Shown: positions 50,497 to 61,581, counted from the stretch's first letter. The stretch is DNA of 64,000 bases from Akkermansiaceae bacterium (GCA_024233085.1 JACKQC010000011.1:104898-168897), one strand, 5' to 3'. Notes: generated from the sequence alone by a model not told the origin. Made by a program: numbers and translations.

Positions 50497-52290
50497 TCAC
50501 TTCTTCTCCCCGAAGGTCGACTTCACATACAGCTCGCGGAGCTGTTTGAAATCGACCTCGGCCGGGCTGGCGGTCATGAGATCGACGCCGCGGTTGTTTT
50601 TCGGGAAGGCAATGACCTCGCGGATGCTGTCCTCGCCGCAGGCCAGCATGACGAGCCGGTCGAAGCCGAGCGCGATCCCGCCGTGCGGCGGCGCGCCGAA
50701 CTGGAAGGCGCTGAGGATGTGGCCGAAATTCGACGCCTGCTCCTCCTCGCCGATGCCCAGCACGCTGAACATTTTCGCCTGGAGCGGGCTCTCGTGAATC
50801 CGCAGGCTGCCGCCGCCGATCTCGTTGCCGTTCAGCACGACGTCGTAGGCCACGGCGCGGATCTCGCCCCAGCGCGACTCGTCCTCGAGCAGGGCGATGT
50901 CTTCCGCCTTCGGGCGGGTGAAGGGGTGATGCACGGCGTTCCATTTGCCCTCCTCGGGATCGAAATCGAGCAGCGGAAAGTCGACGACCCAGAGAAAGTC
51001 GAGTTCTTCCTCCCGGCCCTCGAGGAGATTGCACATCGCCGCGACCTCGAGGCGCAGGCGGCCCAGCACTTCCGAGCAGACGCGCCACTGGTCGCAGCCG
51101 AAGAGGACGAGGTCGCCCTCCTCGATGCCGAGGCGCTCGGTGAGCGCGGCCTTTTCCGCGTCGGTGAAAAATTTCACGATGGGCGACTTCCATTCGCCGC
51201 CCTCGACCTTGATGTAGGCGAGCCCGCCGGCGCCGGCTTCGCGCGCCACTTCCTCGAGGCGCTTGACCTGGCCGGTGGTGACACAGGCGAAGCCCTTGGC
51301 GTTGATGGCGCGCACGTTGCCGCCCTTACCGATGGTTCCGGCGAAAACCTTGAAGGCCGACGAGGCGAACACGTCCGACAGGTCGACGATCTCCAGGCCG
51401 ATCCGGCGCTCCGGCTTGTCGCTGCCGTAGCGGTCCATGGCCTCCCGATACGTCAGGCGCGGGAAAGGCGCCGGCACCTCGACTCCGCGGGCCACCTTGA
51501 AAACGCGGACGAGCAGATTCTCCATCAGCGCGAAGATGTCCTCCTCGGTGATGAAGCTCGCCTCCACGTCCACCTGGGTGAATTCGGGCTGGCGGTCGGC
51601 GCGCAGGTCCTCGTCGCGGAAACAGCGGGCGATCTGGAAATACTTTTCGATGCCGGCCACCATGAGCATCTGCTTGTACTGCTGGGGCGCCTGCGGCAGC
51701 GCGTAAAACTTGCCCGGGCTCAGCCGCGACGGCACCAGGAAATCGCGGGCGCCTTCCGGCGTCGACTTCGACAGGATGGGCGTCTCGATTTCGAGGAAAC
51801 CGGCCTCGTCGAGCCCGTCGCGGACGGCTTTTCCGATGGCGTGGCGGAGGCGCAGGTTGCGCGCCAGGCGCGGGCGGCGCAGGTCGAGGTAGCGGTGCTT
51901 CATCCGCAGGTCCTCGTTGCTGAGTTCCTTGTCGAGTTGGAAGGGCAGGACCTCGGCCTTGTTCAGGACGGCCAGCTCGCCGGCGACGACCTCGATCTCG
52001 CCGGTGTCGATGTTGGGATTGACGGTCGACTGGCCCTCGAATTCCGGGCGCGGCTCGACCCGGCCCGTGACCTGAATGACGTCCTCGTGCCGGAGCGAGT
52101 GGCTGAGGGCGGCCGCCTCGGCGCTTTCCTCCGGGCGAAAGACGCATTGCGTCACGCCCTCGCGGTCGCGGATGTCGATGAAAATCACGCCGTGGTGATC
52201 CCGCTTGGTATTCACCCATCCCGTCAGCGTGACGGATTCGCCGGCATGCGCGGGGCGCAGTTCGTTGCAGTGATGGGTGCGGGTTTTCAC
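50497..52290 (-). CDS. aspS: Aspartyl-tRNA synthetase
   Basis: 597 residues, normal bacterial length. N-terminal anticodon-binding OB fold (THHCNELRPAHAGESVTLTG, GWVNTKRDHHGVIFIDIRDR), class II core with FLEIETPILSKSTPEGARDF, FYALPQAPQQYKQMLM, CFRDEDLRADRQPEFTQVDV (motif 2), a GAD insertion in the middle, and motif 3 GGIALGFDRLVMLACGEDSI. Charges tRNA-Asp in the cytoplasm. The start is taken as GTG 52290 (VKTRTHHC), since no ATG is in frame near the family N-terminus and the frame continues upstream through non-similar sequence. Confidence 0.96.
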   Translation of the reverse strand: MKTRTHHCNELRPAHAGESVTLTGWVNTKRDHHGVIFIDIRDREGVTQCVFRPEESAEAAALSHSLRHEDVIQVTGRVEPRPEFEGQSTVNPNIDTGEIEVVAGELAVLNKAEVLPFQLDKELSNEDLRMKHRYLDLRRPRLARNLRLRHAIGKAVRDGLDEAGFLEIETPILSKSTPEGARDFLVPSRLSPGKFYALPQAPQQYKQMLMVAGIEKYFQIARCFRDEDLRADRQPEFTQVDVEASFITEEDIFALMENLLVRVFKVARGVEVPAPFPRLTYREAMDRYGSDKPERRIGLEIVDLSDVFASSAFKVFAGTIGKGGNVRAINAKGFACVTTGQVKRLEEVAREAGAGGLAYIKVEGGEWKSPIVKFFTDAEKAALTERLGIEEGDLVLFGCDQWRVCSEVLGRLRLEVAAMCNLLEGREEELDFLWVVDFPLLDFDPEEGKWNAVHHPFTRPKAEDIALLEDESRWGEIRAVAYDVVLNGNEIGGGSLRIHESPLQAKMFSVLGIGEEEQASNFGHILSAFQFGAPPHGGIALGFDRLVMLACGEDSIREVIAFPKNNRGVDLMTASPAEVDFKQLRELYVKSTFGEKK

Positions 52291-52453
52291 GAAGTCGGAG
52301 TTTGCTGAAATGAGCGGCCCTAAGGCCGGAAACGGAACTCCCGGCGGAAATCGCCGGGAGGGCGGAGAAAGTAGCGCCGGATTCCGGGGAAGCAAGCAAA
52401 GGGGCGCGTGGAAGAAGCGCGGTTCCGACCCGATCCCGGCCGGGCGGCTTCCG

Positions 52454-52492
52454 ACCCAACAGGGTTGGGTCATCGACCCAACCCTGTTGGGT
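52454..52492. repeat. 31-bp palindromic intergenic repeat, copy 7 (perfect, 18-bp arms)
   Basis: ACCCAACAGGGTTGGGTC / GACCCAACCCTGTTGGGT pair perfectly over 18 bp around an ATC loop; the 31-bp core is 52458-52488. The best copy of the family, between minus-strand proA (stop) and aspS (start). Confidence 0.95.
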
Positions 52493-52511
52493 GGGGCCGG
52501 GTTTCCGGGGT

Positions 52512-53783
52512 TCAACCGCGCACCTGGCCCTCGCCGAAAAGCAGATACTTGTAACTGGTCAGCTCCTCCAGGGCCATGGGGCCGCGGGCGTGGAGTTTGT
52601 CGGTGCTGATGCCGATCTCGGCGCCGAAACCGAACTCGCCGCCGTCGCTGAAGCGGGTCGAGGCGTTCCAGAAAACGGTGGCGGAGTCGATCTCGTTCAT
52701 GAAACGGGCGGCGGCCTCCGGGTCGGCGGTGACAATGCAGTCGCTGTGGTGGGAGCCGTAGCGATTGATGTGGGCGATCGCGGCGTCGAGATCGTCGACG
52801 ATTTTGACCGACAAGATCAGATCGAGGTATTCCACGGTCCAGTCGGCGTCGGTGGCGGGCTCGACGGGCGTGCCGGCGGCGAGTTTTTGGAAATCGGCGT
52901 CGCCGCGCAGGGCCACGCCGCGGGCGTGCATGGCGGCGGCGATCCGGGGCGCGAAGTCGTCGGCCGCGGCGCGGTCGATGAGCAGAGTCTCCATGGCGTT
53001 GCAGACGCTGCATTTCTGAATCTTCGCGTTCAGGGCGATGGCCTCGGCCATGGCGAGGTCGGCGGCGGCATGGACGTAGGTGTGGCAGATGCCGTCGTAG
53101 TGCTTGATGACGGGCATGCGGGCGAGGGACACGACGGTCTCGATGAGCCCGGCGCCGCCGCGCGGGATGATGAGGTCGAGATAACGATCCATCTCGGCCA
53201 TGTGCCGGACGCTTTCGCGGTCGGTGAAGGGAATGAGCTGGATGCTGTCGTCGGGCAGGCCGGCGGGCGCGCCGCCTTCCCGCAGGGCGGCGGCGATGGC
53301 GCGGTTGGAGTGGATGGCTTCCTTGCCGCCGCGGAGGATGGTGGCGTTTCCGGTTTTGAAACAGAGCACGGCGGCGTCGGCGGTGACGTTGGGCCGGCTT
53401 TCGTAGATAATGCCGATGACGCCGATGGGGGTGCGTTTCTTTTGAATGCGGATGCCGTTGGGCGGGGTCCATTCGCGGAGAATCTCGCCGGTGGGGTCGT
53501 GCAGCGCGGCGACTCCGCGAACGCCTCGGCCCATGGCGGCGATGCGCTCCGGGGTGAGGCGGAGGCGGTCGATCATGGCGGCGGTGAGGCCGTTTTCCTC
53601 GGCGGCGGCGATGTCGCGGGCGTTGGCTTCGAGCAGGCCGGTCTCGCGGGCCTCGAGGGCGTCGGCCATGGCGAGGAGGATGCGGTTTTTTTCCTCCGTG
53701 CCCAGCTTGGCCAGCGCGTGCGCCGCCGCGCGGGCGCGGGCGCCCATGTCGAGGATTTGGGTTTTGATTGCGTCTGAATTCAT
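52512..53783 (-). CDS. proA: Gamma-glutamyl-phosphate reductase
   Basis: 423 residues. PIGVIGIIYESRPNVTADAA, CFKTGNATILRGGKEAIHSN, IIPRGGAGLIETVV and the catalytic Cys in KIQKCSVCNAMETLLI, then ASTRFSDGGEFGFGAEIGIS, identify ProA. It reduces gamma-glutamyl phosphate to glutamate semialdehyde, the second step of proline synthesis. No proB is in the window. Start ATG 53783 (MNSDAIKTQ); the frame is open 90 bp upstream through phased repeat sequence. Confidence 0.96.
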   Translation of the reverse strand: MNSDAIKTQILDMGARARAAAHALAKLGTEEKNRILLAMADALEARETGLLEANARDIAAAEENGLTAAMIDRLRLTPERIAAMGRGVRGVAALHDPTGEILREWTPPNGIRIQKKRTPIGVIGIIYESRPNVTADAAVLCFKTGNATILRGGKEAIHSNRAIAAALREGGAPAGLPDDSIQLIPFTDRESVRHMAEMDRYLDLIIPRGGAGLIETVVSLARMPVIKHYDGICHTYVHAAADLAMAEAIALNAKIQKCSVCNAMETLLIDRAAADDFAPRIAAAMHARGVALRGDADFQKLAAGTPVEPATDADWTVEYLDLILSVKIVDDLDAAIAHINRYGSHHSDCIVTADPEAAARFMNEIDSATVFWNASTRFSDGGEFGFGAEIGISTDKLHARGPMALEELTSYKYLLFGEGQVRG

Positions 53784-53789
53784 TGGGTA

Positions 53790-53822
53790 TGCATCGAACC
53801 GCGAATGAGCCCCAATAGACGC
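53790..53822. repeat. Phased CGCGAAT repeat, single arm
   Basis: GAACCGCGAATGAGCCCCAA followed by TAGACGCGAATTTG just upstream of proA. Same word family as at 48880 and 59752. Confidence 0.55.
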
Positions 53823-54007
53823 GAATTTGACGGCGAGATCAAATCTCGCGGTCGGGGAGCCTTTCCGGGGCAATTTGGGCCGCGATTTCGGGGGGGAAAG
53901 CGGACCTGCTCGGGGGAATTTCGACCGTTAAAAGCCGCCGGAGCCGCGATGCCCGGTCCACGGGCGGAACGCCGGCCCGGGAGCCGACGCCACACGGCGG
54001 GCGGCCA

Positions 54008-54036
54008 TTGACACCACCGAGGCCGATCTTTTTATT
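54008..54036 (+). promoter_or_regulatory. Strong sigma-70-like promoter of the ilvE-like gene
   Basis: Consensus TTGACA at 54008-54013, 17-bp spacer, TTTATT at 54031-54036. Predicted transcript start near 54043, 40 bp before the ATG at 54083. Confidence 0.65.
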
Positions 54037-54082
54037 GCCCGCGTCCGTCCCGGCTTCACTCTTATCCCCCCCGAAAAACGCC

Positions 54083-55024
54083 ATGCCCTCGACTCCTTCC
54101 CCCGGTTTCACCCCGTCCCCCGTGCTGCCCGACCCGCGCAACGAGGCGATCCAAATCTGGGTCGGCGACCGCCTGTGGCCGCGCGAGGAGGCGCGCGTCT
54201 CGGTTTTCGACTCCGTGGTGCAGGGTGGCGACGCCGTGTGGGAAGGGCTGCGCGTCTATGGCGGCCGCGTGTTCATGCTCGACGCCCATCTGGACCGCCT
54301 TTTCGCCTCGGCCAAGGCTCTCGCCTTCGCCAATGCGCCGTCGCGCGACTTCGTGCGCTCGGCGATCTTCCAGACCCTCGAGGCCAACGGCATGCGCGAC
54401 GAGTCGCACATCCGCCTCACCCTGACCCGGGGAAAAAAGGTGTCCTCCGGCATGTCGCCGGCGAACAACCAGCACGGCTGCACCCTCATCGTCCTGGCGG
54501 AGTGGAAGGCGCCCGTCTACGACAACGAAGCGGGCATCCGCCTGATCACCTCGGCCGTCCGCCGCAACGCCCCGCAGTTTCTCGACTCGAAAATCCACCA
54601 CAACAATCTGCTGAACAACATCCTCGCCAAAATCCAGGCCAATCTCGCCGGGGTCGACGACGCCATCATGCTCGACCAGCACGGCTTCGTCTCCGAGACC
54701 AACGCCACGAATCTTTTCCTCGTCAAAAGGGGCGTCGTCGTCACGCCGACCGCGGACGCCTGCCTGCCCGGCGTCACCCGGGGCGTGACGATCGCCCTGT
54801 GCCGCGAGCATGGCGTTCCCCTCGACGAGCGCAACGTCTCCCTCGCCGAGGTTCACACGGCCGACGAATGCTTCACCACCGGCACCATGGGCGAGCTGAG
54901 CCCCGTCGTCGAAGTCGACGGCCGCGTCATCGGCGAAGACGGCGCCATCGGCCCGGTCACCCGCCTTCTCCAGGACATCTACGCGGCGAAGACCGCGCGG
55001 GAGGGGGAGAAGCTTCGCTTTTGA
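54083..55024 (+). CDS. ilvE: Class IV PLP aminotransferase, branched-chain type
   Basis: 313 residues. VSVFDSVVQGGDAVWEGLRV, the PLP-Lys region FLDSKIHHNNLLNNILAKIQ, DAIMLDQHGFVSETNATNLFL and CFTTGTMGELSPVVEVDGR are class IV aminotransferase motifs, closest in pattern to branched-chain aminotransferases, though D-amino-acid transaminase or aminodeoxychorismate lyase-like activity is not excluded. ATG 54083 follows a good promoter. After the stop, tandem GAAAACT words run up to the ABC-F stop codon. Confidence 0.85.
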   Translation: MPSTPSPGFTPSPVLPDPRNEAIQIWVGDRLWPREEARVSVFDSVVQGGDAVWEGLRVYGGRVFMLDAHLDRLFASAKALAFANAPSRDFVRSAIFQTLEANGMRDESHIRLTLTRGKKVSSGMSPANNQHGCTLIVLAEWKAPVYDNEAGIRLITSAVRRNAPQFLDSKIHHNNLLNNILAKIQANLAGVDDAIMLDQHGFVSETNATNLFLVKRGVVVTPTADACLPGVTRGVTIALCREHGVPLDERNVSLAEVHTADECFTTGTMGELSPVVEVDGRVIGEDGAIGPVTRLLQDIYAAKTAREGEKLRF

Positions 55025-55027
55025 AAT

Positions 55028-55079
55028 CCAATGCTCGAAATCCGAATTCCGAATTCCGAAAACTGAAAACTGAAAACTA
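55028..55079. repeat. Tandem GAATTCC / GAAAACT words after the ilvE-like gene
   Basis: Two GAATTCC units and three GAAAACT units in tandem fill the gap between two gene ends. A similar GCTGAAAACT pair is present at 43191-43217 before the Gfo/Idh gene. Confidence 0.6.
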
Positions 55080-55082
55080 ATC

Positions 55083-57074
<1,992 letters not shown>

Positions 57075-57235
57075 GGAAAAGACGCGGCGCGCGGAATGTG
57101 GCACAGAAGCCCGGCGCCGCCAGCAAGAGGAACCCGATATCGCCCGCGAAATCCATGGGAATCCGTTTTTGACCGCTTCGGCCTCCGATTGCAAACCCTG
57201 AATCCGTCCGAAGCCATTTTCGCGCCGCCGCGCCG

Positions 57236-57274
57236 ACCCAACAGGGTCGGGTCACCGACCCAACCCTGTTGGGT
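57236..57274. repeat. 31-bp palindromic intergenic repeat, copy 8
   Basis: ACCCAACAGGGTCGGGTC / GACCCAACCCTGTTGGGT with loop ACC and a single mismatch; core 57240-57270. Between the ABC-F start and the DUF1080 stop. Confidence 0.93.
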
Positions 57275-57387
57275 AGCGAGGCGAAAGGCGGCGAAATTCG
57301 CGGAAAATCCGCCGCCCGGCCCGCGGTCGGAAAAGCCCCGCGTTTTTCCGGGACGTTAAGACATGAATCCTCCCGGCGCGCGCCGGC

Positions 57388-58029
57388 TCAGAGCGGGGTG
57401 ACGCGGATGTTGCGATACCACACGGGATGCCCGTGAAACTGGAGGCCGATGTGGTTGTCGCGCGGCAGGTCCTTCAGCGCGGTCGTGAACTTGTTCTTCG
57501 TGCCGTCGGGATTCTGGTTGGCCGTCGTCCACCGGTCGATGTCGGCCTCGACCACGGTCTGGCCGTTGAGTTCGACCCTGATCTTCGGGCCATTCGCGAC
57601 GATCTTCATCGTGTTCCATTCGCCGGGCGGCTTGGCGGCGTTGACACTGGGCGCGACGGCGTCGTAGAGCGCGCCGCAGTCGTGGGCGTCGATCTTTTCC
57701 TTGCCGCGGGAGTCGAAGACCTGGATTTCGAAGCCGCCCTGCACGGGGTTTTTCGGATCGGTGCGGAAAAAGACGCCGCTGTTGCAGTCCTTCGACATCT
57801 TGAACTCGACGGTCAGCTCGAAGTTCTCGTACTTTTCCCGGGTCCAGAGGTAGCCGCCGCCGCCTTTTTCGGCGGGTTGCAGCTCGCCGTCCTTCACGAT
57901 CCAGGCGCCTTCCTTGTCCATTTTCCACGCGTCGAGTCCCGAGCCGTCGAACAGGACGACGGGATCGGCGGCGCGGGCGGCGAAAGCGCAGGCGAGGGTG
58001 GCGGCGATCAGGAGAGGGGCGGTTTTCAT
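57388..58029 (-). CDS. Secreted DUF1080 (3-keto-disaccharide hydrolase-like) protein
   Basis: 213 residues with signal peptide (MKTAPLLIAATLACAFAARA). VVLFDGSGLDAWKMDKEGAW, YLWTREKYENFELTVEFKMS, NSGVFFRTDPKNPVQGGFEI and GEWNTMKIVANGPKIRVELN, IGLQFHGHPVWYRNIRV show the concanavalin-like DUF1080 fold, very abundant in PVC bacteria and tied to breakdown of 3-keto sugars. ATG 58029; another ATG 12 bp upstream is in frame. Confidence 0.92.
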   Translation of the reverse strand: MKTAPLLIAATLACAFAARAADPVVLFDGSGLDAWKMDKEGAWIVKDGELQPAEKGGGGYLWTREKYENFELTVEFKMSKDCNSGVFFRTDPKNPVQGGFEIQVFDSRGKEKIDAHDCGALYDAVAPSVNAAKPPGEWNTMKIVANGPKIRVELNGQTVVEADIDRWTTANQNPDGTKNKFTTALKDLPRDNHIGLQFHGHPVWYRNIRVTPL

Positions 58030-58087
58030 GATGGCCGCCATTAAACGACGATTCTCCCGGGGACGCAAGCCGGCCCGAGTGCCGCGA

Positions 58088-58513
58088 TCAGTCCTTTTTC
58101 AGGTACCGCGCCATGGACCGCAGCACCGACTCGGCCAGCCGCGGGGTGTGGTGCATGACGAGGTGGAAATGCTTGCCGGGGATCGAGATCAGCCGGCCGT
58201 CGGTCGTCGCGCGCACCGAGGCCGTGGCCTGGATGCCGGAGACCACGCCGATCTCGCCGAAGACTCGGCCGCGCCCGAGCTGGGCCACCTCCCTTTCCCC
58301 GCCACCGGTCCCGTCCGCGACCGAGACCGCGAACCCGCCCTCGACCACCAGGAAAAGATCCCCGCAGCGCACGCCCTGCCGGATGATGTCCTCCCCGGCG
58401 GCGCACGAGCGCTCGGTCGCGCCGGCGGCCAATTCGTCGAGCGCCTCGCCGGGCACCTCGGAAAAGGTGTCGTTGGCCCGCATGAGGGCGGCGATTTCTT
58501 CCGTCGTCAGCAT
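58088..58513 (-). CDS. Stand-alone cyclic-nucleotide-binding domain protein
   Basis: 141 residues. Beta-roll with CAAGEDIIRQGVRCGDLFLV, VVEGGFAVSV and the phosphate-binding cassette RGRVFGEIGVVSGIQATASV (GE...A-x-V pattern with Gln-Ala-Thr-Ala in place of R-T-A). There is no helix-turn-helix, so it is not a CRP-type activator. May sense a nucleotide and act through a partner. ATG 58513; divergent from the Hsp33-like gene. Confidence 0.85.
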   Translation of the reverse strand: MLTTEEIAALMRANDTFSEVPGEALDELAAGATERSCAAGEDIIRQGVRCGDLFLVVEGGFAVSVADGTGGGEREVAQLGRGRVFGEIGVVSGIQATASVRATTDGRLISIPGKHFHLVMHHTPRLAESVLRSMARYLKKD

Positions 58514-58593
58514 CGGGAGACAGCATAATCGGACTCTGGCGGCCTGCACAGCTTTTCCTTGGCTCGGGCGGCGACCGGCGCGAGCTTGCGGCC

Positions 58594-59406
58594 GTGCTCA
58601 ACGACCCCGAAAAGGAATCCGAAAACACCCCGGTCGAAATCCGCTGCTATTTCGTCCGGGCACGCAACGCGCTGGCCGTGCGCGGCCAGTTCGAGGCCCT
58701 TTACATGGACCTCTACCTGCACCTGATGCAGCACCGCCTCCAGCCGGAGGAGGCCGACTGCGAGCGGCTGAAGGAGGCCCTCGCCGCCATGACGCTCCAC
58801 CTCGCCTCCCGTCCGCGCGCCGAGACCGCCGCCTGGACGGTCAATTTCCACGAGCCGGGGCTGAACCTGTTCGTCACCGGCTCCAACCCGCTCGGCAACC
58901 TCACCGGCCGCGTCTTCACCGAGGGCGTCAAACGGACGGACCGGAACCTGTTTTTCTCCCAGGTCACCGGCGACCGCGGGCCCCAACGGCGGAGCACGGT
59001 CGAGTTCGGCGACGACGAGGGGATCTTCGAGGCCGTGGAGACCTACTACCGCATGAGCGAGCAGCGGCCGGCCCGCTATTTCCGCCACGGCGCGGAGGAT
59101 TTCGTGATGATCACCGCCCAGCCCGACTGCGACATGCCGTGGTTCCTCACCCTCGACGACGAGATCGTCCGTCATCTCGACGAGACCGAGGAGCTGAGCC
59201 TGCTGGAGACGCGCGTCTTCCGCTTCGACTGCGGCTGCGACCTCGACCGCATCTATCCGGTCATCGCCCGGCTTTCCCGCGAGGCCCTGGCGGAGGTCTT
59301 TTCCGGGGACGACGAGACGGCCGAGGCGTCCTGCCCCCGCTGCGGCGCCCGCTACGCCCTGAGCCGCGGGGGTTTCGAGGCTTTCCTGAAAAAAGGGCGG
59401 GCCTGA
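58594..59406 (+). CDS. Divergent Hsp33-family redox chaperone
   Basis: 270 residues. N-terminal Hsp33-type fold (EIRCYFVRARNALAVRGQFE, TGSNPLGNLTGRVFTEG, AVETYYRMSEQRPARYF) and a C-terminal zinc site CxC...CxxC (FDCGCDLDRIYPVIARLS and EASCPRCGARYALSRGG). In Hsp33 oxidation of these four Cys releases zinc and turns on holdase activity. The family match is by pattern; sequence is quite divergent from HslO. Start is a GTG at 58594, the only usable start codon after the divergent promoter region. Confidence 0.78.
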   Translation: MLNDPEKESENTPVEIRCYFVRARNALAVRGQFEALYMDLYLHLMQHRLQPEEADCERLKEALAAMTLHLASRPRAETAAWTVNFHEPGLNLFVTGSNPLGNLTGRVFTEGVKRTDRNLFFSQVTGDRGPQRRSTVEFGDDEGIFEAVETYYRMSEQRPARYFRHGAEDFVMITAQPDCDMPWFLTLDDEIVRHLDETEELSLLETRVFRFDCGCDLDRIYPVIARLSREALAEVFSGDDETAEASCPRCGARYALSRGGFEAFLKKGRA

Positions 59407-59424
59407 CGGCGGCGACGGAGGGGT

Positions 59425-59721
59425 TCAGCGGCGGCGGCCGCGGTTTTTCTCCTGCTTCTCGACGAGCGGAAACAACGTCTCCTCGATGTGGGCAAAGGCG
59501 GCCTCGAGCCCGTCCGCCTCGTAGATCCGGCCGATCCGCGCCTCGACCGCCGTGGGATTGCCGAAGGCGGAGAGGAACTGGTTCGACGTCATCCGGGCCT
59601 GGAGCGCGCCGTCCATCGCGCCCCGGCGCGCGAGGATCCAGCGCCGCGCGCAGAGCGCCAGCACCGCGTCGCCGATCCAGGCTTGGGCGCGCTCGATTTC
59701 TTCCGTGTCGGGTGTGCTCAT
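59425..59721 (-). CDS. Mini-ribonuclease III-like protein
   Basis: 98 residues. AQAWIGDAVLALCARRWILA (about 12-31) matches the Mini-III signature AxIGDAVxEL, including the catalytic Asp; MTSNQFLSAFGNP and the C-terminal helix with EKQEKNRGRRR follow. Mini-III trims 23S rRNA precursors in some bacteria; a lone RNase III half-domain of this size fits. ATG 59721. Phased CACGGAT repeat words lie upstream at 59752-59785. Confidence 0.7.
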   Translation of the reverse strand: MSTPDTEEIERAQAWIGDAVLALCARRWILARRGAMDGALQARMTSNQFLSAFGNPTAVEARIGRIYEADGLEAAFAHIEETLFPLVEKQEKNRGRRR

Positions 59722-59751
59722 TCGGCGAAGGGATTCTCCGCGAAAAGGTGA

Positions 59752-59785
59752 ACCACGGATCGCGCGGATGGGCACGAATTTTTTT
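59752..59785. repeat. Phased CACGGAT/CACGAAT repeat, single arm
   Basis: AACCACGGATCGCGCGGATG followed by GGCACGAATTTTTTTTTCC: three related words at about 10-bp steps. Upstream of the Mini-III-like gene, no inverted partner seen. Confidence 0.6.
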
Positions 59786-59862
59786 TTCCCAAAGAAGGAA
59801 GGTGACGGAATACGTGGGAGAATTCCGACCGCCCCGCTCCCGGCCCTTCCCGCCCGCCTCGC

Positions 59863-61086
59863 TCAGGCCGCGGCGCCTTCCGCGTTTCCTTCCCCGTCGC
59901 CGCCGGACTCCAGCTCGCGCGGATCGGGGATGCGCTTGAACAGGAACAGGATCACCAGCATCGCCGCGAAGACCAGCGCCGAGGTCCAGACCAGCAGCCC
60001 CGTCAGGCTGCGCTCCGCGATCCAGCCCGCCGACAGGCTGCCCGCGACGCGGAACAGGCCGCCGAAAATCATCGTGAACACCCCCTGGATGGAATTCCGG
60101 AAACGGTCGCCCGCCAGGCGGTTCAGGAACATGACCGGCGCGATGAAAAGCGCCAGCACCTCCATCCCGTGCACCACCTGGGTCAGGATCGCCGTCCAGA
60201 TCGTCGGGCAGGCCGCCAGCAGCGCCATCCGCAGCACCGTGCCGAGCATCCCGACGACCATGATGCCCTTCAGCCGCAGCCGCTGCTGGATGGCCGGCAT
60301 GAAGACCGTGAACCCGATCTCGATGAGCACGCCGAGATTGATGATGAGCCCGATGTGGCGCTCCTCGACGCCGATGACGCCGCGGAAATAGATCGGCATG
60401 AACGTGTAGTAGGACACCATGGCGATGTAGCTCAGCCCCAGCGCCAGGCAGAGCCAGCGCGCCTCGGGCGAGACCAGCTTGCGCAGCGCCTCCAGCGTCG
60501 GGAGCGGTTCGCCCACATTGCGCGCCGCCCCCGCCGGCAGCCGGGGCAGCGTGAAGGTGTTCGCGAGGCTCAGCAGGCAAAACGCCACCGCGCAGGGCAG
60601 GATCACCTTCACCGATCCCCCGGGGCGAATGAGAAAGAACAGAATCACGCTCGGCAGGATGAACCCCACCGTGCCGAAGACCCGCACCCGCGGGTAGGGC
60701 GGCGTGGCCAGGCCCGACCGGCGCCGATGCTCCACCAGCGAAAAGTAAAACCCGTCCTGCAGCGGCAGCATCGCCACGAAGGCCAGCCCGTGAAACACGA
60801 ACAACGCCAGCGTCAGCGCCAGGCTCTTCGAGACATACAGCATCGACAGCACCATCCCGCTCACCATGAACGCCCCCGCCAGAATGCGCCGCGGATCCGT
60901 CCGCCGGTCGGCGAAAAACGTGATCAGCGCCGGCATCAGCACCATCGGCACATTCGTCAGCGCCATCGTCAGCCCGATCTGCCGAAAGCTGAGCCCGCCC
61001 TCCCTCCACAAAAAGACCGACATCAGGGGCATCACGCTCCCGATGACGGCGTAGGAGAGGAAAAACTGGCGGCGCAGCGGCGACAT
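59863..61086 (-). CDS. MFS transporter (MFS_1-like)
   Basis: 407 residues, about 12 membrane helices. PLRRQFFLSYAVIGSVMPLM and LSFRQIGLTMALTNVPMVLM form helices 1-2, with the loop FFADRRTDPRRILA matching the cytoplasmic loop 2-3 signature; VRVFGTVGFILPSVILFFLI and ALGLSYIAMVSYYTFMPIYF are later helices. Acidic tail. Close in pattern to the MFS_1-like/nucleoside-symporter-type group; substrate unknown. ATG 61086 preferred over a GTG 12 bp upstream. Confidence 0.88.
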   Translation of the reverse strand: MSPLRRQFFLSYAVIGSVMPLMSVFLWREGGLSFRQIGLTMALTNVPMVLMPALITFFADRRTDPRRILAGAFMVSGMVLSMLYVSKSLALTLALFVFHGLAFVAMLPLQDGFYFSLVEHRRRSGLATPPYPRVRVFGTVGFILPSVILFFLIRPGGSVKVILPCAVAFCLLSLANTFTLPRLPAGAARNVGEPLPTLEALRKLVSPEARWLCLALGLSYIAMVSYYTFMPIYFRGVIGVEERHIGLIINLGVLIEIGFTVFMPAIQQRLRLKGIMVVGMLGTVLRMALLAACPTIWTAILTQVVHGMEVLALFIAPVMFLNRLAGDRFRNSIQGVFTMIFGGLFRVAGSLSAGWIAERSLTGLLVWTSALVFAAMLVILFLFKRIPDPRELESGGDGEGNAEGAAA

Positions 61087-61348
61087 GTCGGCGGGCACGG
61101 AAAAAAAGCAAAGGCGGAGAAAGCCGGGACAGTAGGCGTGCCGCGGTTATTTTTCCGAAAAAAGCCGCCCGCCCGGCAAAAAGGAACGGTGCCGCCCGGC
61201 CCTCCCCCGCCCGCGGGCCGGAGTTCCCCGAAGGGCGGAACCGCCGGTGCGAACCGGGAACTTCCGCCTTGCCCCGCCGCCCCATCGAAACGAACGTGGC
61301 GCTTCCGCTTTCCCCCCTCGCCGGCGACCCGTTCGCGGCGAAGCCCAG

Positions 61349-61425
<77 letters not shown>

Positions 61426-61546
61426 CTGAAGGAAGCAGGACTTTCCATTGGCGACGTGGCCCGCCCGCCCGACATGATGCCTCCGCCACCCGTTTTTGCC
61501 GCGCCCCACTCAGCCGGCTTCGCCGGAAACGGGCTCGTCACCCTTC

Positions 61547-61575
61547 TTGATTCTTCGGCCGTATTGCCATATTTA
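61547..61575 (+). promoter_or_regulatory. Promoter of the VapB-like antitoxin gene
   Basis: TTGATT (61547-61552), 17-bp spacer, TATTTA (61570-61575). The ATG at 61582 is 7 bp beyond the -10, so transcription would start at or next to the start codon (leaderless). Confidence 0.55.
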
Positions 61576-61581
61576 TGGGTC

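Noticed and set aside
52291..53472. N-terminal extension of aspS to nearly 1000 codons
   Set aside because: The extra part is Arg/His-rich, antisense-frame sequence of proA and includes palindromic repeat copy 7; real AspRS similarity starts at 52290.
58594..59406. Hsp33-like gene as a simple zinc-ribbon protein
   Set aside because: The full-length pattern, not only the Cys motif, fits Hsp33, including the N-terminal fold motifs and the CxC-CxxC spacing.
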